64,000 nucleotides of DNA from assembly GCF_007993815.1 (NCBI RefSeq), contig NZ_VJWE01000016.1, positions 310,001-374,000 of the forward strand, in the 5' to 3' direction. The translations under genes were made by a program, and so were the position numbers. The notes under the pieces were generated by a model. That model saw nothing but the letters and a program-made list of their open reading frames with translations. It was not told the origin of the DNA and did no database searches. Source of the DNA: Acidovorax delafieldii. Its GTDB lineage: Bacteria; Pseudomonadota; Gammaproteobacteria; Burkholderiales; Burkholderiaceae_C. Positions 44,727 to 53,253 of the stretch are shown here, piece after piece; the first letter of the stretch is position 1, and every line of letters starts with the position of its first letter.

Positions 44727-45158
44727 TTGATCAGTTTTGGTGTCGAAATTCCCTTTGTCAGCCACCTGGGCTTCACGCTGCACCGCATGGAGGACGGCGA
44801 GTCCGAGCTGCGTTACGAAGCCAAGCCTGAGCACCTGAACTCGTTTGCCGTGACCCACGGCGGGGCGTCGATGACGCTGCTGGACGTGACCATGGCGACG
44901 GCCGCGCGCAGCGTGACGCCGGACATGGGTGTGGTCACCATCGAGATGAAGACCAGCTTCATGCAGCCCGCGCGCGGGCCGCTGGTGGCCAAGGGGCGAT
45001 TGATTCACCGCACGGCCACCATGGCGTTCACCGAGGGCACGGTGTACGACGCCCAAGGCAGGGTGTGCTGCCACGCCACCGGCACGTTCAAGTACGTCAA
45101 GCGCCTGCCGGTGGACGGGCGCAATGTGAATGACCTCAAGGTCATCTCCACCGACTGA
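44727..45158 (+). CDS. PaaI-family hot-dog thioesterase
   Basis: A 143-residue hot-dog protein with the motif VTHGGASMTLLDVTMATAA (HGG plus Asp). The likely start is TTG 44727, because CCAAAGGAACAAACC gives a ribosome site at good spacing and the product begins MISFGVEIPFVSHLGF. A GTG at 44685 would add 14 residues encoded within or beside the repeat. It differs clearly from the other PaaI protein at 40904. Confidence 0.85.
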   Translation: MISFGVEIPFVSHLGFTLHRMEDGESELRYEAKPEHLNSFAVTHGGASMTLLDVTMATAARSVTPDMGVVTIEMKTSFMQPARGPLVAKGRLIHRTATMAFTEGTVYDAQGRVCCHATGTFKYVKRLPVDGRNVNDLKVISTD

Positions 45159-45182
45159 GCCAGTGGTTGAGGTCGCCAGCAG

Positions 45183-45254
45183 GTTTTAAAGCCTTTTTGC
45201 CTGCAAGCGCAATGGATATATGCGCTGGCAGCTATCAAAAACATAGTATTGAAT
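45183..45254 (+). repeat. Dispersed repeat family 1, copy B
   Basis: GCCTTTTTGCCTGCAAGCGC, AATGGATATATGCGCTGG, CAGCTATCAAAAACATAG and TATTGAA. AGCGCA pairs with TGCGCT across the centre. It fills the gap before the CurA-like gene and ends 18 bases before its start codon. Confidence 0.75.
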
Positions 45255-45272
45255 TTTCTGAAGGAGCTTTCC

Positions 45273-46289
45273 ATGCCACGCAACCAACAAATCGTTCTCG
45301 ACAACCGTCCCCAGGGCGAAGCGGTGGCCAGCAACTTCAAGCTGGTCGCGACCGACGCGCCCCCGCTGCAGGACGGCCAGGTGCTGGTGCGCCACCACTA
45401 CCTGAGCCTGGACCCCTACATGCGCGGCCGCATGAACGAGAGCAAGAGCTACGCCGCGTCGCAGGCGCTGGGCGAAGTCATGATCGGTGGCACCGTGGGT
45501 GAAGTGGCCGAGAGCAAGCATCCCAAGTACGCCGTGGGCGACAAGGTGGTGGGCATGGGCGGCTGGCAGGAATACAGCGTGGTCAATGCCGACCAGCCCG
45601 GCGCGCTGCGCAAGGTTGATACGACCCATGTGCCGCTGTCGCACTACCTGGGCGCCGTGGGCATGCCGGGTGTCACGGCCTGGTACGGCCTGGTCAAGAT
45701 CATTGCGCCCAAGGAAGGCGACACCGTGGTGGTGAGCGCCGCCACCGGCGCCGTAGGCAGCGCCTTTGCCGCATTGGCCAAGGCCCGTGGCTGCCGCGCG
45801 GTGGGCATTGCGGGCGGTGCCGACAAGTGCAAGTACGCAGTGGAAGAACTGGGCTTTGACGCCTGCATCGACTACAAGCAACACAGCGACGTGAAGGCCA
45901 TGTCCAAGGCCCTGAAGGAAGCGTGCCCCAACGGCATCGATGGCTACTTCGAGAACGTGGGCGGCTGGATCATGGATGCCGTCATGCTGCGCATGAACGC
46001 CTTCAGCCGCATCGCCCTGTGCGGCATGATCGCCGGCTACGATGGCGCACCGCTGCCCATGGCCAACCCCGCGCTCATGCTCATCAACCGCATGAAGGTC
46101 GAAGGTTTCATCGTCAGCGAGCACATGGAAGTCTGGCCTGATGCCCTCAAGGAGCTGGGCACGCTGGTCGGCACCGGCAAGCTGCGCCCGCGCGAAACCA
46201 TTGCCCAAGGCATTGCCGCCGCGCCCGAGGCCTTCCTGGGCCTGCTCAAAGGCAAGAACTTTGGCAAGCAACTGGTCAAGCTGATCTGA
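45273..46289 (+). CDS. NADP-dependent oxidoreductase, CurA / prostaglandin-reductase type
   Basis: A 338-residue medium-chain reductase without zinc-binding residues. Markers are SLDPYMRGRM, the nucleotide loop SAATGAVGSAFAALAKARG near residues 153-171, and GYFENVGGWIMDAV. The family reduces the double bond of enals and enones, including curcumin and 15-oxoprostaglandins. AAGGAGCTTTCC precedes ATG 45273. Its stop overlaps the GNAT gene. Confidence 0.92.
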   Translation: MPRNQQIVLDNRPQGEAVASNFKLVATDAPPLQDGQVLVRHHYLSLDPYMRGRMNESKSYAASQALGEVMIGGTVGEVAESKHPKYAVGDKVVGMGGWQEYSVVNADQPGALRKVDTTHVPLSHYLGAVGMPGVTAWYGLVKIIAPKEGDTVVVSAATGAVGSAFAALAKARGCRAVGIAGGADKCKYAVEELGFDACIDYKQHSDVKAMSKALKEACPNGIDGYFENVGGWIMDAVMLRMNAFSRIALCGMIAGYDGAPLPMANPALMLINRMKVEGFIVSEHMEVWPDALKELGTLVGTGKLRPRETIAQGIAAAPEAFLGLLKGKNFGKQLVKLI

Positions 46290-46741
46290 TGATGCTGAAG
46301 TGGACCTGGGCCCGCTTCGATGACCTGGGCGTGCATGCGCTGCATGACGCCCTGGCCCTGCGCTGCAAGGTGTTCATCCTGGAGCAGGGCCCCTACCAGG
46401 ACCCGGACGAAGCGGACAAAAAGTCCTACCACCTGCTGGGCTACGACGAGGCGGGTGCGCTGCAAGCGTGCCTGCGCGTGGTGGACCCGGGCGTGAACTA
46501 CCCCGAGCCCTCGATTGGCCGCGTGGTCACCGCCAAGGACGCGCGCGGCAACGGCACAGGCCGGGCGCTGATGCAGGAGGGCATCGCCCGCTGCAGCCAG
46601 GCGTGGCCGGACCGGGGCATCCGCATCAGTGCGCAAGCGCACCTGCGGGGCTTCTACGGCAGCCTGGGTTTTGAGGCGGTCTCCGACGAGTACCTGGAAG
46701 ACGATATCCCGCACATTGAAATGCTGCGAAAGGCAGGCTGA
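46289..46741 (+). CDS. GNAT acetyltransferase, ElaA-like
   Basis: A 150-residue GNAT protein. RCKVFILEQGPYQDPDEAD is the ElaA family N-terminus, and the acetyl-CoA loop is RVVTAKDARGNGTGRALM, followed by HLRGFYGSLGFEAVSDEY. ATG 46289 overlaps the reductase stop, and ATG 46292 is the next codon. The substrate of ElaA is not known. Confidence 0.9.
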   Translation: MMLKWTWARFDDLGVHALHDALALRCKVFILEQGPYQDPDEADKKSYHLLGYDEAGALQACLRVVDPGVNYPEPSIGRVVTAKDARGNGTGRALMQEGIARCSQAWPDRGIRISAQAHLRGFYGSLGFEAVSDEYLEDDIPHIEMLRKAG

Positions 46742-46794
46742 CACAGCCGCAGCCCCTTCGACCATTCACACAGCCCACCCGTGAAGGAGCCGAC

Positions 46795-48471
46795 ATGACC
46801 TTGCCCACCGCCACCCTGGCGCGTACCCATGACGTCTTCAACCAGAGCACGCCGTGGGCGGATGTGAACCTGTTCACCACCAATCAGCCGCTGCAGGACG
46901 CGCTGAGCTTGCATGCACCTGGCCTGGGTGTGGAGGGCCTCACCGCGCTGGGCGCCGAGATGGGCTCGGCCGAGATGCTGACCCACGCGCGCCTGGCCAA
47001 CACCCACAAGCCCCAGCTGCGCACGCACGACCGCTTTGGCCACCGCACGGATGTGGTGGAGTTCCACCCCAGCTACCACGCGCTGATGGGCGCCGCGCTG
47101 CGCCACGGTCTGCATGCCACGCCCTGGTCGCGCCAGGACACGGGCCACGCGCATGTGGAGCGCGCGGCGGGCTTCATGCTGTTCACCGAGGCCGAGCCCT
47201 CGGTGCTGTGCCCCGTGTCGATGAGCTACGCCGTGACCCCGGCACTGCGAGGCAATTCAGCGGTATGGGCGGACTGGAGCAAGGGTTTGGCAAACACGCA
47301 GTACGACCCGCGCCTGGCGCTGTTCTCGCAGAAATCCGCGCTCACCATGGGCATGGGCATGACCGAGAAGCAGGGCGGATCGGACGTGCGTGCCAACACC
47401 ACACAGGCTGTCCACGACGGCGACGATGCCTGGGGCGCGCGCTATCGCATCACCGGCCACAAATGGTTTTTCTCGGCGCCCATGTGCGATGCCTTCCTGA
47501 TCCTGGCGCAGGCGCCCGGCGGGCTCACCTGCTTCTTCCTGCCGCGTGTGTTGCCTGATGGTGGTGAAGGTGCGGTCAACACCATTCGCATCCAGCGCCT
47601 GAAGGACAAGCTGGGCAACCACGCCAACGCCAGCTCCGAGGTCGAGTTCATCGACGCGATGGCCTGGCGCGTGGGCGAGGAGGGCCGGGGCGTGGCGCAG
47701 ATCCTGGAGATGGGCACCATGACGCGCCTGGACTGCGCCCTGGGCACCAGCGGCCTGATGCGGCAGGCGCTCAGCATTGCGCTGCACCACACGCGCCAGC
47801 GCTCGGCCTTTGGCAAAAAGCTCATCGAGCAGCCGCTGATGCGCAACGTGCTGGCCGATTTGGCGCTGGAGAGCGAAGCCGCCACCGCGTTGTCAATCCG
47901 CCTGGCCAGCGCCTTCGACAAGAAGGCCACTAGCGAGCACGAAGCCGTGATGGCCCGCCTGCTCACGCCCGTCGCCAAGTTCTGGGTGTGCAAGCGCGGC
48001 AGCGTGTTTGCGCAGGAGGCCATGGAATGCCTGGGCGGCAACGGCTATGTGGAGGAGGGCGGCGAGGGCGTGATGGCTCGCATCTACCGCGAGATGCCGC
48101 TCAACTCCATCTGGGAAGGCGCGGGCAACATCATGGCGCTGGATTTGATGCGCGCCGTGCGCCGCGCCGACACCGCTGCAGCGCTGGACGCCGAACTGGC
48201 ACCCGCACGCGGCGCTCACCCGGCGCTGGACCGTCTGGCCGGCGCACTGCCCCTGCGTGTAGACGCCATGACCACCGAGGCCGAGGCCCGGCGACTCGCC
48301 CAGGATGTAGCGTTGGCAGTGCAGGCGGCCCTGTTGCTGCGCAGTGCGCCCGGCGCAGTGTTCCGCGCGTTTTGCGACTCGCGCCTCTCTGGTGACTGGG
48401 GCTACAGCTTTGGCACGCTGGGCGCGGGTGTCAACCTTGACGCCATCTTGGACCGCGCACTTCCGGCCTGA
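46795..48471 (+). CDS. aidB: Acyl-CoA dehydrogenase, AidB-like
   Basis: A 558-residue protein with the AidB layout: THDVFNQSTPWADVNLF at the N-terminus, VEFHPSYHALM, and the nearly invariant MGMGMTEKQGGSDVRANTTQ near residues 183-202. MPLNSIWEGAGNIMALDLMRA holds the catalytic-region Glu. E. coli AidB (541 residues) binds FAD and DNA and is linked to alkylation stress; related proteins are annotated as isovaleryl-CoA dehydrogenases. A DNA-alkylation repair gene (ogt) lies 2 kb downstream, which fits an alkylation role but is not proof. Confidence 0.93.
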   Translation: MTLPTATLARTHDVFNQSTPWADVNLFTTNQPLQDALSLHAPGLGVEGLTALGAEMGSAEMLTHARLANTHKPQLRTHDRFGHRTDVVEFHPSYHALMGAALRHGLHATPWSRQDTGHAHVERAAGFMLFTEAEPSVLCPVSMSYAVTPALRGNSAVWADWSKGLANTQYDPRLALFSQKSALTMGMGMTEKQGGSDVRANTTQAVHDGDDAWGARYRITGHKWFFSAPMCDAFLILAQAPGGLTCFFLPRVLPDGGEGAVNTIRIQRLKDKLGNHANASSEVEFIDAMAWRVGEEGRGVAQILEMGTMTRLDCALGTSGLMRQALSIALHHTRQRSAFGKKLIEQPLMRNVLADLALESEAATALSIRLASAFDKKATSEHEAVMARLLTPVAKFWVCKRGSVFAQEAMECLGGNGYVEEGGEGVMARIYREMPLNSIWEGAGNIMALDLMRAVRRADTAAALDAELAPARGAHPALDRLAGALPLRVDAMTTEAEARRLAQDVALAVQAALLLRSAPGAVFRAFCDSRLSGDWGYSFGTLGAGVNLDAILDRALPA

Positions 48472-48501
48472 GCCATCCCACAGAATTTTGCGGAGAAACC
48501 C

Positions 48502-49443
48502 ATGTCCCACCTCATCCTGCACCACTACCCCTCGTCCCCGTTTTCCGAAAAGATCCGTGCGGTGCTCGGCTTCAAGCAGCTGGCCTGGAAGTCCGTCATC
48601 ATCCCCAGCGTCATGCCCAAGCCCGATGTGGTGGCGCTGACCGGCGGGTATCGCAAGACGCCGTTCTTGCAGATCGGCGCCGACATTTATTGCGACTCGG
48701 CCCTGATCTGCGATGTGCTGGAGCATGAGCATCCCGAACCCGTGCTGTATCCGCCGCACCTCAAAGGCGTGTCGCGCGTGTTTGCGCAGTGGGCCGACAC
48801 CACGCTGTTCTGGGCTGCCATGGCCTACAACCTGCAGCCCAAGGGCGCCGCCGTGTTGTTTGCCAACCTGCCGCCGGCGGCCGCGCAAGTGTTTGGCGAA
48901 GACCGACGCGAGATGAGCGCGGGCATGCAGCGCCTGCGCCCGGCCGATGCCACGGCCGCCTACCGCTCGTACCTGCGGCGTATTGCGCACATGGCAGAGG
49001 AACACGACTTCCTGTTCGGCGCCGAGCCTTGCCTGGCCGACTTTGCGGCCTACCACCCGCTGTGGTTCACGCGCCAGTGCGTGCCCGTGATGGCCGACAT
49101 CTTTGCCGCCACACCCGCCGTGCTGGAGTGGATGGACCGCATCGCTGCGCTGGGCCACGGCCGCATGGAGAAGTTCAGTGCCGCCGACGCCATCACCGTG
49201 GCCGCGGGCATGGAGCCGCTGCCGCTGACCGACGACCTGTTCCAGGACGAGCACGGCATCCCGCTGGGTACCCAGGTCACGATTGCCGCCGAGAGCTTTG
49301 GCACAGAGCCCACGGAAGGCGAGCTGATTGCCGCCACCCGCACCCGCTACACCTTGCGCCGTACCGACCCGCGTGCGGGCACGGTGCACGTTCACTTTCC
49401 CCGTATCGGCTACGTGCTGCGGCCGGTGACGTCGGCGTCCTGA
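48502..49443 (+). CDS. Glutathione S-transferase family protein
   Basis: A 313-residue protein with a thioredoxin-fold N-terminal GST domain (HHYPSSPFSEKIRAVLGFKQ; the cis-Pro region TPFLQIGADIYCDSALI) and a helical C-terminal domain to about 220. A further 80 residues (from EPLPLTDDLF) form an extra C-terminal part not found in standard GSTs. GCGGAGAAACCC precedes the ATG. Its function in this acyl-CoA group is unknown; detoxification of a reactive intermediate is possible. Confidence 0.88.
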   Translation: MSHLILHHYPSSPFSEKIRAVLGFKQLAWKSVIIPSVMPKPDVVALTGGYRKTPFLQIGADIYCDSALICDVLEHEHPEPVLYPPHLKGVSRVFAQWADTTLFWAAMAYNLQPKGAAVLFANLPPAAAQVFGEDRREMSAGMQRLRPADATAAYRSYLRRIAHMAEEHDFLFGAEPCLADFAAYHPLWFTRQCVPVMADIFAATPAVLEWMDRIAALGHGRMEKFSAADAITVAAGMEPLPLTDDLFQDEHGIPLGTQVTIAAESFGTEPTEGELIAATRTRYTLRRTDPRAGTVHVHFPRIGYVLRPVTSAS

Positions 49444-49591
49444 AAAACACCCGCCTTTTTGATCGCATTGCGCCCGATGCGCTCTGCGCGTTCGGGCGGC
49501 GTTGGTCGAAGCTATGTGTCGGCATGAGAGCCGTCCCGTGTTTCACGACCGCACCCCATCATCCATCGATAACCCCTAGGAGACACAAAAC

Positions 49592-50497
49592 ATGATCGAC
49601 AACTTTGCCGGCAAAACCGCCGTCCTCACCGGCGCAGGCTCGGGCTTTGGCCTGGAATGCGCGCGCATTGGCGCTCGCCTGGGCATGAACCTGGTGCTGG
49701 TCGATGTGCAACAGGACGCGCTCGACGCTGCCACGGCCGAGATGCAGGCCGCAGGCGCCCAGGTGCTGGCGCGCAAGGTGGACGTGTCGAACGCCGCCCA
49801 GATGGAGCAACTCGCCGCCGACGTGCAGCAGCGCTTTGGCGCACCGCACCTGGTGTTCAACAACGCAGGCGTGGGCGCGGGCGGCCTGGTGTGGGAAAAC
49901 TCGGTCAAGGACTGGGAGTGGGTGCTGGGCGTGAACCTGTGGGGTGTGGTGCACGGCGTGCGTCTGTTCACCCCCATGATGCTGGCAGCGGCCAAGGCCG
50001 ACCCCACTTGGCGCGGCCATATCATCAACACCGCCAGCATGGCGGGCCTGCTGGCGGCGCCCAACATGGGCATCTACAACGTGAGCAAGCACGCAGTGGT
50101 CAGCCTGTCGGAGACGCTGTACCAGGATTTATCGCTGGTCACTGACCAGATCGGCGCCAGCGTGTTGTGCCCGTTCTTTGTGCCCACCGGCATCAACCAA
50201 AGCCACCGCAACCGCCCAGGCGACCTGCCTGCCGAAAAGCCCACCAAGAGCCAGCTCATCGGTCAGGCCATGAGCGACAAGGCCGTGGGCAGTGGCAAGG
50301 TGACTGCTTCCGAGGTCGCGCAAAAGGTCTTCGACGCCGCCGCCCAGGGCCAGTTCTACATCTACAGCCACCCCAAGGCCCTGGCCTCGGTGCAGACGCG
50401 CATGGAAGACGTGATGATGGGCCGCAACCCCACCGACCCGTTTGCCGCCAAGCCCGAGCTGGGTGCACAGTTGCGGGCAGCGCTGAGGGCTGATTGA
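49592..50497 (+). CDS. SDR-family oxidoreductase
   Basis: A 301-residue classical SDR. TGAGSGFGLE (about 12-21) is the cofactor loop, then FNNAGVGAGG, a Ser in NTASMAGLLAAPN, and Tyr162-Lys166 in YNVSK. After the core it has a C-terminal extension ending KPELGAQLRAALRAD. TAGGAGACACAAAAC precedes the ATG. The substrate is not identifiable. The gap of about 150 bases upstream holds no gene. Confidence 0.9.
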   Translation: MIDNFAGKTAVLTGAGSGFGLECARIGARLGMNLVLVDVQQDALDAATAEMQAAGAQVLARKVDVSNAAQMEQLAADVQQRFGAPHLVFNNAGVGAGGLVWENSVKDWEWVLGVNLWGVVHGVRLFTPMMLAAAKADPTWRGHIINTASMAGLLAAPNMGIYNVSKHAVVSLSETLYQDLSLVTDQIGASVLCPFFVPTGINQSHRNRPGDLPAEKPTKSQLIGQAMSDKAVGSGKVTASEVAQKVFDAAAQGQFYIYSHPKALASVQTRMEDVMMGRNPTDPFAAKPELGAQLRAALRAD

Positions 50498-50502
50498 GCC
50501 GG

Positions 50503-50549
50503 AGGCGCTTGATTTACATGCCCTGAATGCTATTCAAAGAGTAGCAAAT
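50503..50549 (+). repeat. Dispersed repeat family 1, copy D (short)
   Basis: GCGCTTGATTTACATGC, CCTGAATGCTATTCAAAG and AGTAGCAAAT. It lacks the front part of the family. Its last bases form the first bases of the ogt start codon, so the repeat supplies the immediate upstream region of that gene. Confidence 0.6.
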
Positions 50550-51138
50550 GGCCACAGAGCTGCACGGCAACGACACGGGGCACCGCCCCACAGGCGGCTA
50601 TGCGCTGTTCCCCACGGCCATCGGCCACTGCGGCATTGCATGGCGGGGGGCGCTGCTGGTGGGGGTGCAGTTGCCGGAAGATGCGGGCGAGGTGGCAACG
50701 CGTGCCCGCATGCAGCGCCGGTTTCCGCAGCTCGCCGAAGGTGCGATGCCACCCGATGTGGCAGCCTGGGCAGCACGCGTGGTGGCCCTGCTTGAAGGTG
50801 CGCAGGACGACCTGCGTGATGTGCCCCTGGCGCTCGACGCCGTGCCTCCCTTTCACGCCCGCGTGTACGAGCTGGCCCGCCGCATTCCACCCGGCAAAAC
50901 CATGACCTATGGCGAGATGGCTGCCGCATTGGGCGAGCCGGGTGCTGCGCGTGCCGTGGGTCAGGCGTTGGGCCACAACCCGTTTGCGCCTGTGGTGCCG
51001 TGCCACCGTATCCTGGCTGCGAACGGCAAGACAGGCGGCTTTTCGGCCGGTGGCGGCGCCACCACCAAGATGCGCATGCTGGAGATCGAGGGCGCGTTTG
51101 CGCACGAGACCCTGGCGCTGTTTGCGCCCAGGGGCTGA
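50548..51138 (+). CDS. ogt: Methylated-DNA--protein-cysteine methyltransferase
   Basis: A 196-residue suicide enzyme that removes O6-alkyl groups from guanine. The acceptor Cys152 is in VVPCHRILAANGKTGGFSAGG. IPPGKTMTYGEMAAALGEP and AVGQALGHNPF form the DNA-binding helix-turn-helix. ATG 50548 lies at the end of a repeat element, with no good ribosome site; a downstream start is possible. It converges with the IclR gene 7 bases away. Confidence 0.95.
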   Translation: MATELHGNDTGHRPTGGYALFPTAIGHCGIAWRGALLVGVQLPEDAGEVATRARMQRRFPQLAEGAMPPDVAAWAARVVALLEGAQDDLRDVPLALDAVPPFHARVYELARRIPPGKTMTYGEMAAALGEPGAARAVGQALGHNPFAPVVPCHRILAANGKTGGFSAGGGATTKMRMLEIEGAFAHETLALFAPRG

Positions 51139-51144
51139 AGGGGT

Positions 51145-51927
51145 TCAGCCGCGCTTTTTGAGCAGGGGCGACCCCGCGCTGGCCATGGCCAGCTCGTGCG
51201 TGGTGTTCAGCAGGGCAGGGCCCAGGGCCTGCATGCGCTCGGGCGTCAGGCGCACCAGCGGGCCCGCAATGGTCACCACCCCGATCACCGTGCCGTTGCC
51301 CCGTCGGATGGGCGCGGCCATGGCCGCCATGGCCGGAGCAAACACCTCGACGATGGTGCTGAAGCCCTTCTGCCGCGCGGTGCGCAGGTAGGCCAGCAGG
51401 GCCTTCACGGTGGTGGGGGCGTTGGGGCCGTAGTCCTCGGGCTTGCCAAAGCCCTGGCGTGCTACCAGGGCCAGGGCCTCTTCGTCGCTCATCGTGGACA
51501 GCCAGGCATGGCCGGCCGAGCTGCACGACAGGTTGACCGACAGGCCCATGTCCGGGTCGTAGCGCAGGCCGCGCACGGCCCCTTGCGCCTTGGCCACAAA
51601 GGTCAGCGCATCACCGTCCACCACGGCCAGACGCACCAGCTCGCCAGATTCGGCGGCCAGCCGGTCCAGCAGGGGCTGGGCAATGTCCACCACGCCCGTG
51701 GCGCTCAGATAGCCCAGGCCCAGCGACACCAGCTTGATGGTGAGCATGTAGTTGCCCTGGCTCTGGTCCTGCCGCACGTAGCCGCAACGGATCAACTCGG
51801 CCAGCAGGCGGTGCGTGGCGCTCAGTGGCATGTCCAGTTCGGAGGCCAGGCTCGACAGGGCCTTGCCTTCCGGGTGCGGGGCAAGGTGCTCCAGGACTTT
51901 GAAACTGCGTTCAAGGATGCTGCTCAT
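51145..51927 (-). CDS. IclR-family transcriptional regulator
   Basis: A 260-residue IclR protein. The winged helix (about 5-65) includes ALSSLASELDMPLSATHRLLAEL, and the effector domain follows (GELVRLAVVDGDALTFVAKAQGAVRG; SSAGHAWLSTM). It is divergent from the TRAP binding-protein gene, with a perfect 17-bp palindrome between them, which makes control of the TRAP/aroQ unit likely. By context the effector may be a quinate- or shikimate-like acid or protocatechuate. Confidence 0.93.
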   Translation of the reverse strand: MSSILERSFKVLEHLAPHPEGKALSSLASELDMPLSATHRLLAELIRCGYVRQDQSQGNYMLTIKLVSLGLGYLSATGVVDIAQPLLDRLAAESGELVRLAVVDGDALTFVAKAQGAVRGLRYDPDMGLSVNLSCSSAGHAWLSTMSDEEALALVARQGFGKPEDYGPNAPTTVKALLAYLRTARQKGFSTIVEVFAPAMAAMAAPIRRGNGTVIGVVTIAGPLVRLTPERMQALGPALLNTTHELAMASAGSPLLKKRG

Positions 51928-52025
51928 GGCGGGGGCTCTTCGTGATCGTGGACCGGTTTTTCCAGGATACCCAGGCGCTGGTTCTTCGGGCGCAATGTAT
52001 CAAAAATTGTTAAAGGGTTTCTACT

Positions 52026-52042
52026 GTGGAAACAGTTTCCAC
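52026..52042. promoter_or_regulatory. Perfect 17-bp palindrome, probable IclR operator
   Basis: GTGGAAACAGTTTCCAC has perfect 8-base arms around one A. It lies 99 bases from the IclR start and 81 bases before the dctP start. The TGGAAAC-GTTTCCA form matches known IclR-type operators in general shape. Confidence 0.7.
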
Positions 52043-52122
52043 TTTATTCATACGATGCAGTTCCCGATGCACTCCGGGCCTGGTGTGCACATTGCTGGTC
52101 TCTTTTTGTTGGAGAAGTCCCT

Positions 52123-53124
52123 GTGAAAAAAACTGCTTGCCTTCTGGCGGCCGCTGGCCTGTCCTTCTTGATGGCGCTGCCCGCCGCCGCGCAGCAGGAG
52201 CGCGTGATCCGCTTCGGACACCTGAACAATGCCGACCATCCCGTGAGCTTTGGCGTCAAGCGTTTTGGCGAGCTGCTGGCGGCCAAGAGCGGCGGCAAGA
52301 TGAAGGTGATGGAGTTCCCCGCCTCGCAGCTGGGCAACGAGATGCAGCAGCAGTCGGCGCTGCAGGGCGGTGTGCAGCAGATGTCGGCCCCGGCCACCAC
52401 CTCGCTGGCCGGTATCGTCAAGGAATTCGGCCTGGTGGACTTCCCCTTCTCGGTGGCCAACTTTGCGCAGGCCGATGCGCTGCTCGACGGCCCGCTGGGC
52501 CAGGCGCTGATCGCCCGATTGCCCGAGAAGGGCCTGGTGGCCCTGGGCTACTGGGACCTCGGTTTTCGCAACGTGACCAACAGCAGGCGCCCCATCACCA
52601 AGGCCGATGATTTTGATGGACTCAAGCTGCGCGTGATCCCCAACCCGGTGTTCCTGGAGACCTTCAAGGCCTTCAAGGCCAACCCCGTGCCCATGCCGTT
52701 TGCCGAGCTGTACGGCGCGCTGGAAGCCAAGGCCGTGGACGGCCAGGAGAACCCCTATGCCGTGATCCTGTCGAACAAGATGTTCGAGGTGCAGAAGTAC
52801 GTGAGCGCCACCAACCACGTGTACGCCGCCAACATCGTGCTGGTGAGCAAGAAGTTCTGGGACCAGCTCACCCCCGCTGAGCAGAAGATGATGCACGACG
52901 CTGCCAACGAGTCGCGTGGCTACCAGCGCCAGGTGAGCCGCGCTGCAGCGCAGCGTTCGGTGGGGGACCTGCAGGCCAAAGGCATGGCCTACAACGAGAT
53001 CACGCCCGCCGAGCTGGCGCGCATGCAGCAGATCGCCAAGCCCGTGATCGAGAAGTTCGCGGCCACCTATGACCCGGCGATCGTCAAGCTCTACAACGAC
53101 GAACTCGCCCGCATCCGCAAGTAA
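52123..53124 (+). CDS. TRAP transporter solute-binding protein (DctP type)
   Basis: A 333-residue periplasmic protein with a Sec signal (KKTACLLAAAGLSFLMALPA, ending AAAQ). GHLNNADHPVSFGVKRFGEL and KLRVIPNPVFLETFKAFKANPVPMPFAELYGALE are the DctP hallmarks; the Arg before the NP pair normally holds the carboxylate of the ligand. The start is GTG 52123 after TTGGAGAAGTCCCT. No dctQ or dctM gene is present nearby, so it must use membrane subunits from elsewhere. A hairpin and aroQ follow, suggesting a quinate/shikimate-like ligand (inference). Confidence 0.92.
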   Translation: MKKTACLLAAAGLSFLMALPAAAQQERVIRFGHLNNADHPVSFGVKRFGELLAAKSGGKMKVMEFPASQLGNEMQQQSALQGGVQQMSAPATTSLAGIVKEFGLVDFPFSVANFAQADALLDGPLGQALIARLPEKGLVALGYWDLGFRNVTNSRRPITKADDFDGLKLRVIPNPVFLETFKAFKANPVPMPFAELYGALEAKAVDGQENPYAVILSNKMFEVQKYVSATNHVYAANIVLVSKKFWDQLTPAEQKMMHDAANESRGYQRQVSRAAAQRSVGDLQAKGMAYNEITPAELARMQQIAKPVIEKFAATYDPAIVKLYNDELARIRK

Positions 53125-53132
53125 GAGCGCCT

Positions 53133-53228
53133 GGCAAAACTCTTCTGGCGTCGTTACTGCGTCTTGTCGTGCTATTCGCACTGCCTGCGACGCAGCGCCT
53201 AGCCAGAACCGCTTCGCTGAGCTTTGTC
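53133..53228. other. Nested long hairpin between dctP and aroQ
   Basis: Four nested stems: GGCAAAACTC/GAGCTTTGTC (53133-53142 with 53219-53228; one G-U, one mismatch), TTCTGGC/GCCAGAA (53143-53149 with 53202-53208), CTGCGTC/GACGCAG (53157-53163 with 53189-53195) and GTGC/GCAC around TATTC (53169-53181). No T tract follows. It could be a repeat element or an RNA structure that adjusts expression of the second gene. Confidence 0.6.
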
Positions 53229-53253
53229 AGCCGCTCCCAACCCTGAACACCCC

